The notes under the pieces are model-generated. The model searched no databases and was not told the DNA's origin. It saw only the letters and a list, made by a program, of their open reading frames with translations. Made by a program: the position numbers and the translations under genes. Positions 5,858-12,889 of a stretch of 12,941 nt of DNA are shown here, in pieces. The first letter of the stretch is position 1. Each line of letters opens with the position of its first letter. The stretch is from Stenotrophomonas maltophilia (GTDB lineage: Bacteria > Pseudomonadota > Gammaproteobacteria > Xanthomonadales > Xanthomonadaceae). The DNA lies in assembly GCA_002387845.1 (NCBI GenBank), contig DGLB01000017.1, positions 1,139 through 14,079 on the forward strand. The letters run 5' to 3'.

Positions 5858-8140
5858 CTACTTTCCCAGCCAGAACAACAGGTTGGGCACCGAAAGGAAC
5901 ATCGGCCGGGTGCTTTCCGGCAGCGTCATCACGCCGATATCGGCCCCGTCGGCGACCGCCAGTGGCAGGTACAGGGCGCTGCCGTCGGGCTGCGCACTGA
6001 AGCCGTTGCTGGTGCTCAGCCGGTCCGGGTCCAGGCAGTACTCCGTGCCGGGACCGTTGTCCGTGATGCGGGCGAAGCCGGTGGCGCAATCGGCGCGGTT
6101 GGACAGGTAGTCCAGGCTGCCATCACGCGCCACCGCCCAGGCGCGGTAGCGCCAACGGGTGGGCCGGTCTTCGCTGACCTGACGGATGCTGTCGGGGGTC
6201 AGCCGGGCGTCGGCCGACCACAGGCCACCGGCCGACAGCCGGGTGAACAGCACCCGCTGCCCGGCCGGGTCGTAGCGGGCCTGCGAAACACCGTCGATCT
6301 GCCCCAGCAATCGCCACGGCGTTGGACGCCTGTCGAACAACGAAAGCCGCAGCTGCTCGTCGCGGTCGCGCTCCACCACCAGCACGTGCTCGCTGTCGTC
6401 GGCGTACAACGCCTGCAGCGGCTGCGCCACCGGCACCGGCAACGCCACCACCTGCTCATCGCGGGGCGACACCTCGTAGATCACCGGCCGCGCCTGAGCA
6501 TCGCGACCCGACACCAGCAAGCGGGTGCTGTCGGGTGACCAGTCCGGGGCCTGGCGGGTTTCCGGGCGCAGCCCTTCCACCGGCCGCAGCGAATCGGGGC
6601 GGGTCAGGTCGGCCCACCACAACCCGAAGCTGCCGGAGCGGTCGGAGGTGAACACCAGTTGTTTGCCGTCCGGAGCCAGCATCGGCTGGGCATCGCGCCC
6701 GCTGGACGGGAACAGGCGTTCCGGGGTGCCAGGCTTACCGTTGTTGATCGGCACGCGGAACAGGCCAAACTGCGGCCGGCGGTGGACGAAGGCCAGCAGG
6801 TTGGTGTGCTTCGCCAGCGCAGGCGATTCGGCATCGTCCACCCCCACGTCGCGCAGCGTGCGGGTCTGGGTATCCAGTTCATACAGGCGCGATTCGCTGT
6901 CCACGCGCCGCCCGAACACGATGTGCCGGCTGTCGCCGCGCCAGGCCCAACCGCGGATCTCGGCCAGGTCATTGGTCAGCTGTTCCGGTTCACCGCCGCT
7001 GGCCGGCATGCGCCACAGGTCGCCGATCTGCGGGTTGCGTACGAACACGATCCAGCGTCCGTCGGGCGAGAAGCGGGGTGCGTAATCAAAGCTGTCGGCG
7101 GCCACGGGGTACGTCAGGGCCGTCCATTGTCCGCTGGCAATGTTCAACACGCGGATGCCGCGGTGGGCATAGCGGCCGGCCATCGAGCCAAACACCATGC
7201 CGCGCCCGTCCGGGGTCCAGTCAAAGCTGAGCAGTTCGGTGCCGTCGCAGCGGGTCAGATGGCGGATCGCGCCGCCGGTGGCACTGGCAAGCAGTACTTC
7301 GCAGCTGCCCTTCGGGCCAAACCGCGCGAAGGCGATCTCGCGGCCGTCCGGCGACCAGTTCGGGAAGCGGTCGGCATACCCGGCCGGGGTGTCGGTGAGC
7401 AGGCGCGCGGGCGCGTTGCCCGAGGTCTGCAGGCGGATGTTGCTGCCATCCTGGTTCGCGTTCTCGGCCTCATAGGCGACCTGCGAACCGTCCGGGGAAA
7501 CCGTGGGATAGGTTTCAAACCCTGCGGTCGCGGTGATCAGGCGATACGGGCGCGGCGGGCTGCCGACCACGCGGCTGCCGTCCTCCAGCACGCCGCCGTT
7601 GGCCGTCGGCGCGCTGCGCTGACTGAGCAGTGCCGCCATGACCATCATCGCGATGAACATTGCCAGGCCCAGCGCCAGATAGACGTAGCGACGCGTGCGC
7701 CGCCACAGGCTGCGCGGACGCGGCACCCAGGCCGACGCCGGAACCGCCTCGGGGCCGGCAACGTCGCTCGTGTCCATGGCCACCGGCGGCACATCGCTGA
7801 CCGGCTGCACCAGCCGATAGCCGGTCTTGGCGATGGTTTCGATGTAAACCGCGCCCCCCTCGTCATCGCCCGAGAACGCCTTGCGCAGCTGGGTGACCGC
7901 CTGGGTCAGCACGTCGTTGGTTGGCAACGTATCGGGCCATACCTCGGCGAACAGTTCGTCGCGACTGACCACCGCACCGGGGACGCGGATCAATGCCTTG
8001 AGTACGCCCAGCGCCTTCGGAGTGAGACGGCGCGGACGACGCGCGCCGGGCACGACCACTTCACGCAGCGACAGCGTGACCGTGCAGTCGCCGATCAGGA
8101 TCACATCGGCAGGGGTTGTCTCACTCGCGGGGCTGATCAT
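5858..8140 (-). CDS. Membrane-anchored winged-helix regulator with TolB-like propeller (CadC-like)
   Basis: A one-component regulator of 760 residues from the ATG at 8140. The N-terminal OmpR/CadC-type winged-helix domain (about 12-113) contains LTPKALGVLKALIRVPGAVV, the RDELFAEVWP segment, the recognition region VLTQAVTQLRKAF and the closing TKTGYRL-like motif (AKTGYRL). A linker and one transmembrane helix (about 153-172, preceded by arginines) follow. The remaining 590 residues are a PD40/TolB-type beta-propeller with many SPDG-like repeats, so the sensor domain should be periplasmic. This layout suits sensing an envelope signal and acting directly on DNA. No ligand can be named. An in-frame TTG at 8191 would add 17 residues. 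Neither start has a clear Shine-Dalgarno sequence. It lies upstream of the AraC-type and receptor genes on the same strand. Confidence 0.88.
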   Translation of the reverse strand: MISPASETTPADVILIGDCTVTLSLREVVVPGARRPRRLTPKALGVLKALIRVPGAVVSRDELFAEVWPDTLPTNDVLTQAVTQLRKAFSGDDEGGAVYIETIAKTGYRLVQPVSDVPPVAMDTSDVAGPEAVPASAWVPRPRSLWRRTRRYVYLALGLAMFIAMMVMAALLSQRSAPTANGGVLEDGSRVVGSPPRPYRLITATAGFETYPTVSPDGSQVAYEAENANQDGSNIRLQTSGNAPARLLTDTPAGYADRFPNWSPDGREIAFARFGPKGSCEVLLASATGGAIRHLTRCDGTELLSFDWTPDGRGMVFGSMAGRYAHRGIRVLNIASGQWTALTYPVAADSFDYAPRFSPDGRWIVFVRNPQIGDLWRMPASGGEPEQLTNDLAEIRGWAWRGDSRHIVFGRRVDSESRLYELDTQTRTLRDVGVDDAESPALAKHTNLLAFVHRRPQFGLFRVPINNGKPGTPERLFPSSGRDAQPMLAPDGKQLVFTSDRSGSFGLWWADLTRPDSLRPVEGLRPETRQAPDWSPDSTRLLVSGRDAQARPVIYEVSPRDEQVVALPVPVAQPLQALYADDSEHVLVVERDRDEQLRLSLFDRRPTPWRLLGQIDGVSQARYDPAGQRVLFTRLSAGGLWSADARLTPDSIRQVSEDRPTRWRYRAWAVARDGSLDYLSNRADCATGFARITDNGPGTEYCLDPDRLSTSNGFSAQPDGSALYLPLAVADGADIGVMTLPESTRPMFLSVPNLLFWLGK

Positions 8141-8253
8141 TCCAGTAGTACGCAAAACAACTGTGACAACAGGAACGCAGCCTTCATCCAATCATGTGCT
8201 GATCAACGAACCGCCAGATTCCGCAAACGGCATAGCTGCATCACGCAAATACA

Positions 8254-8375
8254 CCGAAGGGCGCGAATACTAGCCTATGCCGGTTAACTGCGCCTGTGCG
8301 TGCGGACAACATCAGGCTCTCTCTCGCCGACGAAAATCCATAATTTGCTGCACTATTCGCGCCTTCGGGCGCGAA
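8254..8375. repeat. Three-armed repeat able to form alternative hairpins
   Basis: GGGCGCGAA occurs at 8259-8267 and again at 8367-8375, and both copies can pair with the single TTCGCGCC at 8356-8363. The longer match is CCGAAGGGCGCGAATA (8254-8269), whose reverse complement recurs at 8354-8368 with one base missing. The two pairings exclude each other, the topology of attenuators. It sits in the 272-base gap between the channel-like gene and the winged-helix regulator gene. The rest of that gap holds no gene I can support. Confidence 0.5.
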
Positions 8376-8382
8376 ATTTTTA
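8356..8382 (+). terminator. UUCG-loop intrinsic terminator on the + strand, with no gene before it
   Basis: An 8-bp perfect stem (8356-8363 with 8368-8375) closes a TTCG tetraloop with a C-G closing pair, and the sequence then runs ATTTTTA. In the + direction this is a good intrinsic terminator. On the - strand, where the flanking genes run, no T-run follows the hairpin. No + strand coding gene ends here, so it may end a small RNA or antisense transcript, or stop transcripts that start divergently from the winged-helix gene. Confidence 0.6.
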
Positions 8383-8405
8383 TGTGGCATTCAGTTTTTT
8401 ATTAA
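8377..8405 (-). promoter_or_regulatory. Candidate - strand promoter in AT-rich patch
   Basis: On the - strand, TTAATA (complement of 8400-8405) and TAAAAA (complement of 8377-8382) are separated by exactly 17 bases. Each matches four of six positions of the sigma-70 consensus. Transcription would start near 8370, inside the hairpin, and give a leader of about 230 bases before the winged-helix gene. The match is modest and may simply reflect local AT content. Confidence 0.25.
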
Positions 8406-8412
8406 CGTGGAT

Positions 8413-9090
8413 TCAGCTTCGTGCACGCCTCAGCATGGTCAAACCGACCAGCCGCGACACCACCAGCGCTACGTACATCACGCCTGCGAACTGTTCCAGC
8501 ATCACCAGTGCACGCGCCTGCGGATGCACTGGCACCACGTCACTCAAGCCCACCCCTGACAGCAAGCTGAAGCTCAGATAAAGCAGCTCCATCCAGGTGC
8601 GCAGTTCGCTTTCACTGGTGGCGAGAAAACTGCCAGGGAACCACTGCTGGCACACCGCGAATGCGAACGCGAAACCCCAGGCCAGCAGAGTGAAGGTGGC
8701 CCCGGCCGCGAACAGCTCGTCGCGGGTGACCTTATGGTCCTGCAGCATGTAGGCGATCAGGCTGCCGGCGGTATAGAAGTACAGCAGCGACTCCAGCAGC
8801 TGCGCGGTGGTGACCAGCGCCGGCCGCCCGAGCAGCGCGCCGGTGATCGAGAAGATCACCGACGGAATCGCCAACAGCAACGCCACCCACATGCCGAGCG
8901 GGCTGCGTCGCACCACCCACAGGGCCAACCCCAACACGGCGATCCCGAACGCACCGAACAGTGCACGGCTGGCCCCGGCCTCGTCCATGGCCGGGTACAG
9001 CAGCACCCCCAGCAGCTGCACTGCGAGCAGCCAGGCCGAGGGGTGCCGGCGGGCGATGGCCAGCCACTTGGTGGTCCGTGCAATGCCCAT
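8413..9090 (-). CDS. Potassium-channel-like membrane protein with altered selectivity filter
   Basis: A 225-residue, largely hydrophobic inner-membrane protein with about six transmembrane segments (near 19-34, 43-60, 66-87, 93-116, 130-149 and 195-216). A re-entrant pore-loop segment lies at about 168-187. The C-terminal half follows the two-helix ion-channel pattern, with a pore helix, a filter, VVPVHPQAR, and then the helix MLEQFAGVMYVALVVSRLVG. Where canonical potassium channels read TTxGYGD, this reads SGVGLSD (178-184), so potassium selectivity is doubtful. The ATG at 9090 has GGAGGGG close upstream. It begins 33 bases after the thiC stop codon on the same strand with no terminator between, so the two genes are probably co-transcribed. 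No terminator facing leftward is seen after it. Whether it conducts ions, and which, cannot be read from the sequence. Confidence 0.8.
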   Translation of the reverse strand: MGIARTTKWLAIARRHPSAWLLAVQLLGVLLYPAMDEAGASRALFGAFGIAVLGLALWVVRRSPLGMWVALLLAIPSVIFSITGALLGRPALVTTAQLLESLLYFYTAGSLIAYMLQDHKVTRDELFAAGATFTLLAWGFAFAFAVCQQWFPGSFLATSESELRTWMELLYLSFSLLSGVGLSDVVPVHPQARALVMLEQFAGVMYVALVVSRLVGLTMLRRARS

Positions 9091-9123
9091 CGCCCCTCCG
9101 CTCCGGTCTGTATGGGGCGGAGA

Positions 9124-10932
9124 TTAGCCCGGAACCGGCCCCGGCGGGATGACGGCCGCGTGCCCGCGCACGTCCTGGCTGATCTTCATCGAACAGAAGT
9201 GCGGCCCGCACATGGAGCAGAAGTGCGCCTCCTTGTGGGCGTCCTTGGGCAGGGTCTCGTCATGGAACTGGCGGGCCTTGTCCGGGTCCAGCCCCAGATT
9301 GAACTGGTCTTCCCAGCGGAATTCGAAGCGGGCCTTGCTCAGTGCGTTGTCGCGCACCTGCGCACCCGGGTGGCCCTTGGCCAGGTCGGCCGCATGCGCG
9401 GCGATTTTGTAGGCCATCATGCCGTCACGCACGTCCTCGCGGTTGGGCAGCCCGAGGTGCTCCTTGGGTGTCACGTAACAGAGCATGGCGGTGCCGTACC
9501 ACCCGATCATGGCGGCACCGATTGCACTGGTGATGTGGTCGTAGCCGGGCGCGATGTCGGTGGTCAGCGGCCCCAGCGTGTAGAACGGTGCCTCCCCACA
9601 TTCGCGCAGCTGCTTGTCCATGTTTTCCTTGATCAGCTGCATCGGCACGTGACCGGGGCCTTCGATGATCGTCTGCACGTCGTGCTTCCAGGCGATCTTC
9701 GTCAGTTCGCCCAGTGCTTCCAGCTCACCGAACTGGGCCGCATCATTGGCGTCGGCGATGCAGCCCGGGCGCAGGCCATCGCCGAGCGAGAAGCTGACAT
9801 CGTAGGCCTTCATGATGTCGCAGATTTCTTCGAAGTGGGTGTACAGGAAGTTCTCGCGCTGATGCGCCAGACACCATTTGGCCATGATCGAACCGCCGCG
9901 CGAGACAATGCCGGTCACGCGCCCGGCCGTGAGCGGCACCAGGTGTTTCAGCACCCCGGCGTGGATGGTGAAGTAGTCCACGCCCTGCTCGGCCTGTTCG
10001 ACCAGCGTGTCACGGAACACCGCCCAACTGAGCTCCTCGGCACGGCCATCGACCTTTTCCAGTGCCTGATAGATCGGCACCGTGCCGATCGGCACCGGTG
10101 AGTTGCGGATGATCCACTCGCGCGTCTCGTGGATGTGCCTGCCCGTGGACAGGTCCATCACCGTATCGGCACCCCAGCGGATTGCCCACACCAGCTTCTC
10201 CACTTCTTCGGCGATGCCGGAAGACACCGCGCTGTTGCCGATGTTGGCGTTGACCTTGGTCAGGAAATTGCGCCCGATGATCATCGGTTCGAGTTCGGGA
10301 TGGTTGATGTTGCAGGGCAGGACGGCCCGACCGCGTGCGATCTCCTCGCGCACGAATTCCGGGGTGATCCGCGCCGGCAGCGACGCGCCGAATGACTGCC
10401 CCGGATGCTGGCGGCGCAACGCCGCATCGGCCACCGCGTCCAGCCGCTGATTCTCGCGGATGGCAACGAATTCCATTTCAGGCGTGATGATGCCGCGTCG
10501 TGCGTAGTGCATCTGGGTAACGTTGGCACCGGCCAGTGCGCGCCGCGGCGTGGTCCGCGCCGGAAAGCGCACCGCGTCCAGGCGCGCATCCAGCGCGCGC
10601 GACTGGCCAAAGGCAGAACTCAGCCTGTCCAGCGTCGCGCTGTCGCCCCGTTCTGCCACCCAGGCGGCCCGCAGCGCGGCCAGCCCGCCCGACAGGTCGA
10701 TGTGTGCACGGGGATCGGTGTAGGGGCCGGAGGTGTCATACACCGTCAACGGAGCGTTGTCACCGCCGCCAAAGCCGGCGGGCGTGCAGGTCTGTGCAAT
10801 CTCGCGCATCGGCACCTGCAGGTCCGGCCGCGAGCCGGGCACGTGGACCTTGCGCGAGCCGGAAATCGGCTGGGTCACCGATTCGGAAAGCGCCTGGGTC
10901 TGCTGCTGAAGGGGGGATGGTTGTGCGTTCAT
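9124..10932 (-). CDS. thiC: Phosphomethylpyrimidine synthase ThiC
   Basis: ThiC is a radical-SAM enzyme of the cytoplasm that rearranges aminoimidazole ribotide into hydroxymethylpyrimidine phosphate, the pyrimidine half of thiamine. The 602-residue product is close to the usual ThiC length. Family hallmarks include DTSGPYTDP near the N-terminus, CNINHPELEPMIIGRNF in the central region, and the C-terminal iron-sulfur motif CX2CX4C (C572, C575, C580). The start ATG at 10932 is chosen over the upstream in-frame start at 11004. It has GAGG at 10936-10939 (complement) and the upstream extension is unlike ThiC. Control is visible: a TPP riboswitch (11058-11142) and a hairpin masking the ribosome-binding site (10936-10982). 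A channel-like gene follows 33 bases downstream. Other thiamine genes are not in the window. Confidence 0.98.
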   Translation of the reverse strand: MNAQPSPLQQQTQALSESVTQPISGSRKVHVPGSRPDLQVPMREIAQTCTPAGFGGGDNAPLTVYDTSGPYTDPRAHIDLSGGLAALRAAWVAERGDSATLDRLSSAFGQSRALDARLDAVRFPARTTPRRALAGANVTQMHYARRGIITPEMEFVAIRENQRLDAVADAALRRQHPGQSFGASLPARITPEFVREEIARGRAVLPCNINHPELEPMIIGRNFLTKVNANIGNSAVSSGIAEEVEKLVWAIRWGADTVMDLSTGRHIHETREWIIRNSPVPIGTVPIYQALEKVDGRAEELSWAVFRDTLVEQAEQGVDYFTIHAGVLKHLVPLTAGRVTGIVSRGGSIMAKWCLAHQRENFLYTHFEEICDIMKAYDVSFSLGDGLRPGCIADANDAAQFGELEALGELTKIAWKHDVQTIIEGPGHVPMQLIKENMDKQLRECGEAPFYTLGPLTTDIAPGYDHITSAIGAAMIGWYGTAMLCYVTPKEHLGLPNREDVRDGMMAYKIAAHAADLAKGHPGAQVRDNALSKARFEFRWEDQFNLGLDPDKARQFHDETLPKDAHKEAHFCSMCGPHFCSMKISQDVRGHAAVIPPGPVPG

Positions 10933-10935
10933 GGG

Positions 10936-10982
10936 CCTCGTCCGGATCTGTTTCCGCGCGGGAATGCACGGAAAGGACGAAG
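10936..10982 (-). promoter_or_regulatory. Hairpin sequestering the thiC ribosome-binding site
   Basis: In the thiC leader, CUUCGUCC (complement of 10975-10982) pairs with GGACGAGG (complement of 10936-10943) over 8 bp with one G-U pair. Inside it, a 9-bp stem (10951-10959 with 10966-10974, one G-U) closes a 6-base loop, leaving a 7-base bulge on one side. The outer stem buries the GAGG that precedes the thiC ATG by 3 bases. This fits a riboswitch expression platform acting on translation initiation. Confidence 0.7.
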
Positions 10983-11057
10983 CGGCGGCGCACGGCCAGC
11001 GCAACGCGGACGGTCTTCGGGTGCGGGGACCCTACGGCGCGATGCATCGGCAGATAC

Positions 11058-11142
11058 GAAGCTTCCCTACGCCGGTATGAGCCGGATCAGGTTCGATGGG
11101 ACTGTCTCAACCGTGGCCGGATGGCCGCGGTACCCCCGCTTC
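11058..11142 (-). promoter_or_regulatory. TPP riboswitch (THI element) controlling thiC
   Basis: Read on the - strand, the region carries the conserved THI-box blocks in order: GGGGGT (complement of 11132-11136 region), TGAGA (11105-11109), GAACCTGAT (11086-11094), ATACC (11074-11078) and GGGAAGC (11061-11067). The closing helix P1 pairs GAAGC (11138-11142) with GCTTC (11058-11062). It is followed by a 125-base leader to the thiC ATG. Bound thiamine pyrophosphate should reduce thiC expression. The first stop hairpin downstream masks the ribosome-binding site and lacks a T-run, so control is probably translational. Confidence 0.96.
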
Positions 11143-11260
11143 AGGGCGGATTAGACCACACCCGGCCGTTCCCGTGCACGGGCTGCTGACACCCGAGCGC
11201 CTATGCTGCCGCTGGCCTCCACGCGCTGGGTATTGCGCGCCACCTGTACGGAGATCCCCC
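11143..11260. promoter_or_regulatory. Divergent promoter region between thiC and the BCCT transporter
   Basis: Both genes must be transcribed outward from this 118-base stretch. It contains the perfect 12-bp palindrome CCCGTGCACGGG (11171-11182), a possible operator. On the - strand TCTAAT (complement of 11150-11155) could be a thiC -10 box, just upstream of the aptamer, but without a good -35. No convincing promoter for the transporter was found. GGAG at 11250-11253 is the transporter's ribosome-binding site. Confidence 0.4.
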
Positions 11261-12832
11261 ATGGTGTTCCGCATTTCCATCGCACTGGTGCTTGCCCTGG
11301 TGCTGCTGGCCGGCTTGTTGCCAGGCCCTTTCAACGACGTGGTACAGAGTGGTCTGGCGCATATCGTCAAGAGCGCCGGCTGGCTTTATCTGCTGATCGT
11401 TTTCATCACCCTGTCGTTCCTGCTCTACCTGGCATTTGGCAGGCTGGGTTCGCTGCGCATCGGCGGCGAAGACGCCGAGCCCGAGTTTTCCAACGCCAGC
11501 TGGCTGTCGATGCTGTTCGCCGCCGGCATGGGCATCGGCCTGGTGTTCTGGGGCGCAGCCGAGCCGATCTCCCACTTCGTCAAGCCGCCGGAGGGACTGG
11601 AACCGCAGAGCATGGAGGCCGCACGCGCGTCGATGCGCTACGCGTTCTTCCACTGGGGCCTGCATCCGTGGGCGATCTACGCACTGATCGGCCTGGCCAT
11701 GGCCTGGTTCCAGTTCAACCGCAATGGGCGTGGCCGCATCAGTGATCTGCTTCAGCCGCTGATTGGCGCGCACCATCGGGGCTGGATCGGCACCGTGGTC
11801 GATGTCGCCGCCGTGGTCGCCACCGCCATTGGTGTGGCCACGACGCTGGGGTTCGGCACGATCCAGATCGCGGCCGGGCTTCAGCGCGTATTCGGCGTCA
11901 CCGCCTCGCCGGCCGTGCAGCTGACCATCATCGCGGTGGCCTTTGTGCTGTACATGGCCTCGACCACCAGCGGTGTGCATCGCGGCATCAAATGGCTGTC
12001 CAACCTCAACCTGGGCCTGGCCGCGTTGCTGCTGGCGCTGGTGATGGTGCTGGGCCCCACCGGCTTCATCTTCGACACATTCACCACCACCGTGGGCTCC
12101 TACCTCAACCAGCTGGTGACCATGAGTCTGCGCATGTCGCCGTTCTCGGGAAGCACATGGGTGGCGGACTGGACGATCTTCTATTGGGCGTGGTGGATTG
12201 CCTGGGCCCCGTTCGTGGGCTCGTTCATTGCACGGGTATCACTGGGCCGCAGCGTGCGCGAATTCGTCCTGGGCGTGGTGATTGCGCCCACCGTGCTCGG
12301 CTTTCTGTGGTTCTCGGTGTTCGGCGGCACGGCGTTGTGGTCGCAGATTTTTGGTCACGTGGATCTGGCCCAGGCGCTGAACACCGGCTACGAGACCGTG
12401 TTGTTCACGCTGTTCGACAGCCTGCCGATATCCGTGGTGCTGTCGGTGCTGGCACTGGTGTTGTTGATGATTTTCTTTGTTACCTCGGCCGATTCGGCGG
12501 TGCTGGTGCTGGCCAGCCTTTCAACCGAGCAGGCGGGCGATCCACCGCTGTCCCGCAAGGTGACCTGGGGCGCCTGTATCGCCCTGATTGCGGGTGCCTT
12601 GTTGCTGGCCGGCGGACTGGATGCGCTGCAGGGGATGATCACCATTGCCGCCCTGCCCTTTGCCTTGCTGATGCTGCTGGTGATGGTGTCGCTGTATCGC
12701 GTGTTGGACATGGAATACAACCTGCAGCGGCGTCGAGCCCAACGTGCGCGGCGGATGATGGACGCCTGGATCGAGCGCGAGATTGCCGCGCAGGAAGAGA
12801 CGCGCGATGAGGCGGCGCGCGCGGATTCTTGA
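11261..12832 (+). CDS. BCCT-family betaine/choline/carnitine-type transporter
   Basis: A 523-residue inner-membrane secondary transporter of the BCCT family, which takes up quaternary-amine compounds such as glycine betaine, choline or carnitine. The ATG at 11261 has GGAG 7 bases upstream. A longer in-frame start at 11096 would run through the TPP riboswitch and encode a proline/arginine-rich extension, so it is rejected. About twelve hydrophobic helices are visible. The glycine motif GMGIG (89-93) precedes FWGAAEPISH. The family signature lies at 308-334, with the tryptophan substrate box W309, W311, W312 and W315 intact, followed by FVGSFIARVSLGRSVREF. The glycine motif resembles that of sodium-coupled BetP rather than antiporters. 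The hydrophilic tails are short, so a long C-terminal osmosensor is absent. The exact substrate is not certain, and no betaine-synthesis genes are nearby. Confidence 0.93.
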   Translation: MVFRISIALVLALVLLAGLLPGPFNDVVQSGLAHIVKSAGWLYLLIVFITLSFLLYLAFGRLGSLRIGGEDAEPEFSNASWLSMLFAAGMGIGLVFWGAAEPISHFVKPPEGLEPQSMEAARASMRYAFFHWGLHPWAIYALIGLAMAWFQFNRNGRGRISDLLQPLIGAHHRGWIGTVVDVAAVVATAIGVATTLGFGTIQIAAGLQRVFGVTASPAVQLTIIAVAFVLYMASTTSGVHRGIKWLSNLNLGLAALLLALVMVLGPTGFIFDTFTTTVGSYLNQLVTMSLRMSPFSGSTWVADWTIFYWAWWIAWAPFVGSFIARVSLGRSVREFVLGVVIAPTVLGFLWFSVFGGTALWSQIFGHVDLAQALNTGYETVLFTLFDSLPISVVLSVLALVLLMIFFVTSADSAVLVLASLSTEQAGDPPLSRKVTWGACIALIAGALLLAGGLDALQGMITIAALPFALLMLLVMVSLYRVLDMEYNLQRRRAQRARRMMDAWIEREIAAQEETRDEAARADS

Positions 12833-12866
12833 ATCACACCAACGGCGTCGGCACTAGACGGGTTAC

Positions 12867-12889
12867 GTAGAGCCGGGCTCTGCCCGGCT
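12867..12889 (+). repeat. GTAG-type palindromic repeat (SMAG-like)
   Basis: GTAG (12867-12870) leads into a perfect 8-bp stem, AGCCGGGC/GCCCGGCT (12871-12878, 12882-12889), with a TCT loop. It has the same design as the hairpin at 1744-1765 and lies 34 bases after the transporter stop codon. The T-rich stretch behind it (TTGGTTTTG, from about 12894) is too distant and broken for a standard terminator, though it may help transcript ending. Nothing else is recognisable up to the window end. Confidence 0.6.

Noticed and set aside
5168..8287. Two long + strand open frames (5168-6538 and 6659-8287) opposite the regulators
   Set aside because: They are shadows of the AraC-type and winged-helix genes. 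They have low-complexity His/Gln/Arg/Ala-rich translations, and no ribosome-binding site or family match.
8391..8412. Possible leftward terminator for the channel-like gene
   Set aside because: There is a run of six T on the + strand, but no hairpin precedes an equivalent T-run on the - strand, so no leftward intrinsic terminator can be supported.
8300..8581. Small + strand open frame across the orphan terminator
   Set aside because: It begins with GTG without a ribosome-binding site, passes through the terminator hairpin, and most of it is antisense to the channel-like gene.
8734..10101. 455-codon + strand open frame opposite the channel-like gene and thiC
   Set aside because: It spans two well-identified - strand genes and the gap between them, and its translation shows no protein family features.
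10933..11004. 24-residue N-terminal extension of ThiC
   Set aside because: It would translate through the hairpin that masks the ribosome-binding site and has no resemblance to ThiC. The ATG at 10932 fits both family and regulation.
11096..11260. N-terminal extension of the BCCT transporter
   Set aside because: This in-frame stretch overlaps the TPP riboswitch region and encodes an Arg/Pro-rich segment unlike the family. The ATG at 11261 has a proper ribosome-binding site and starts right before the first membrane helix.
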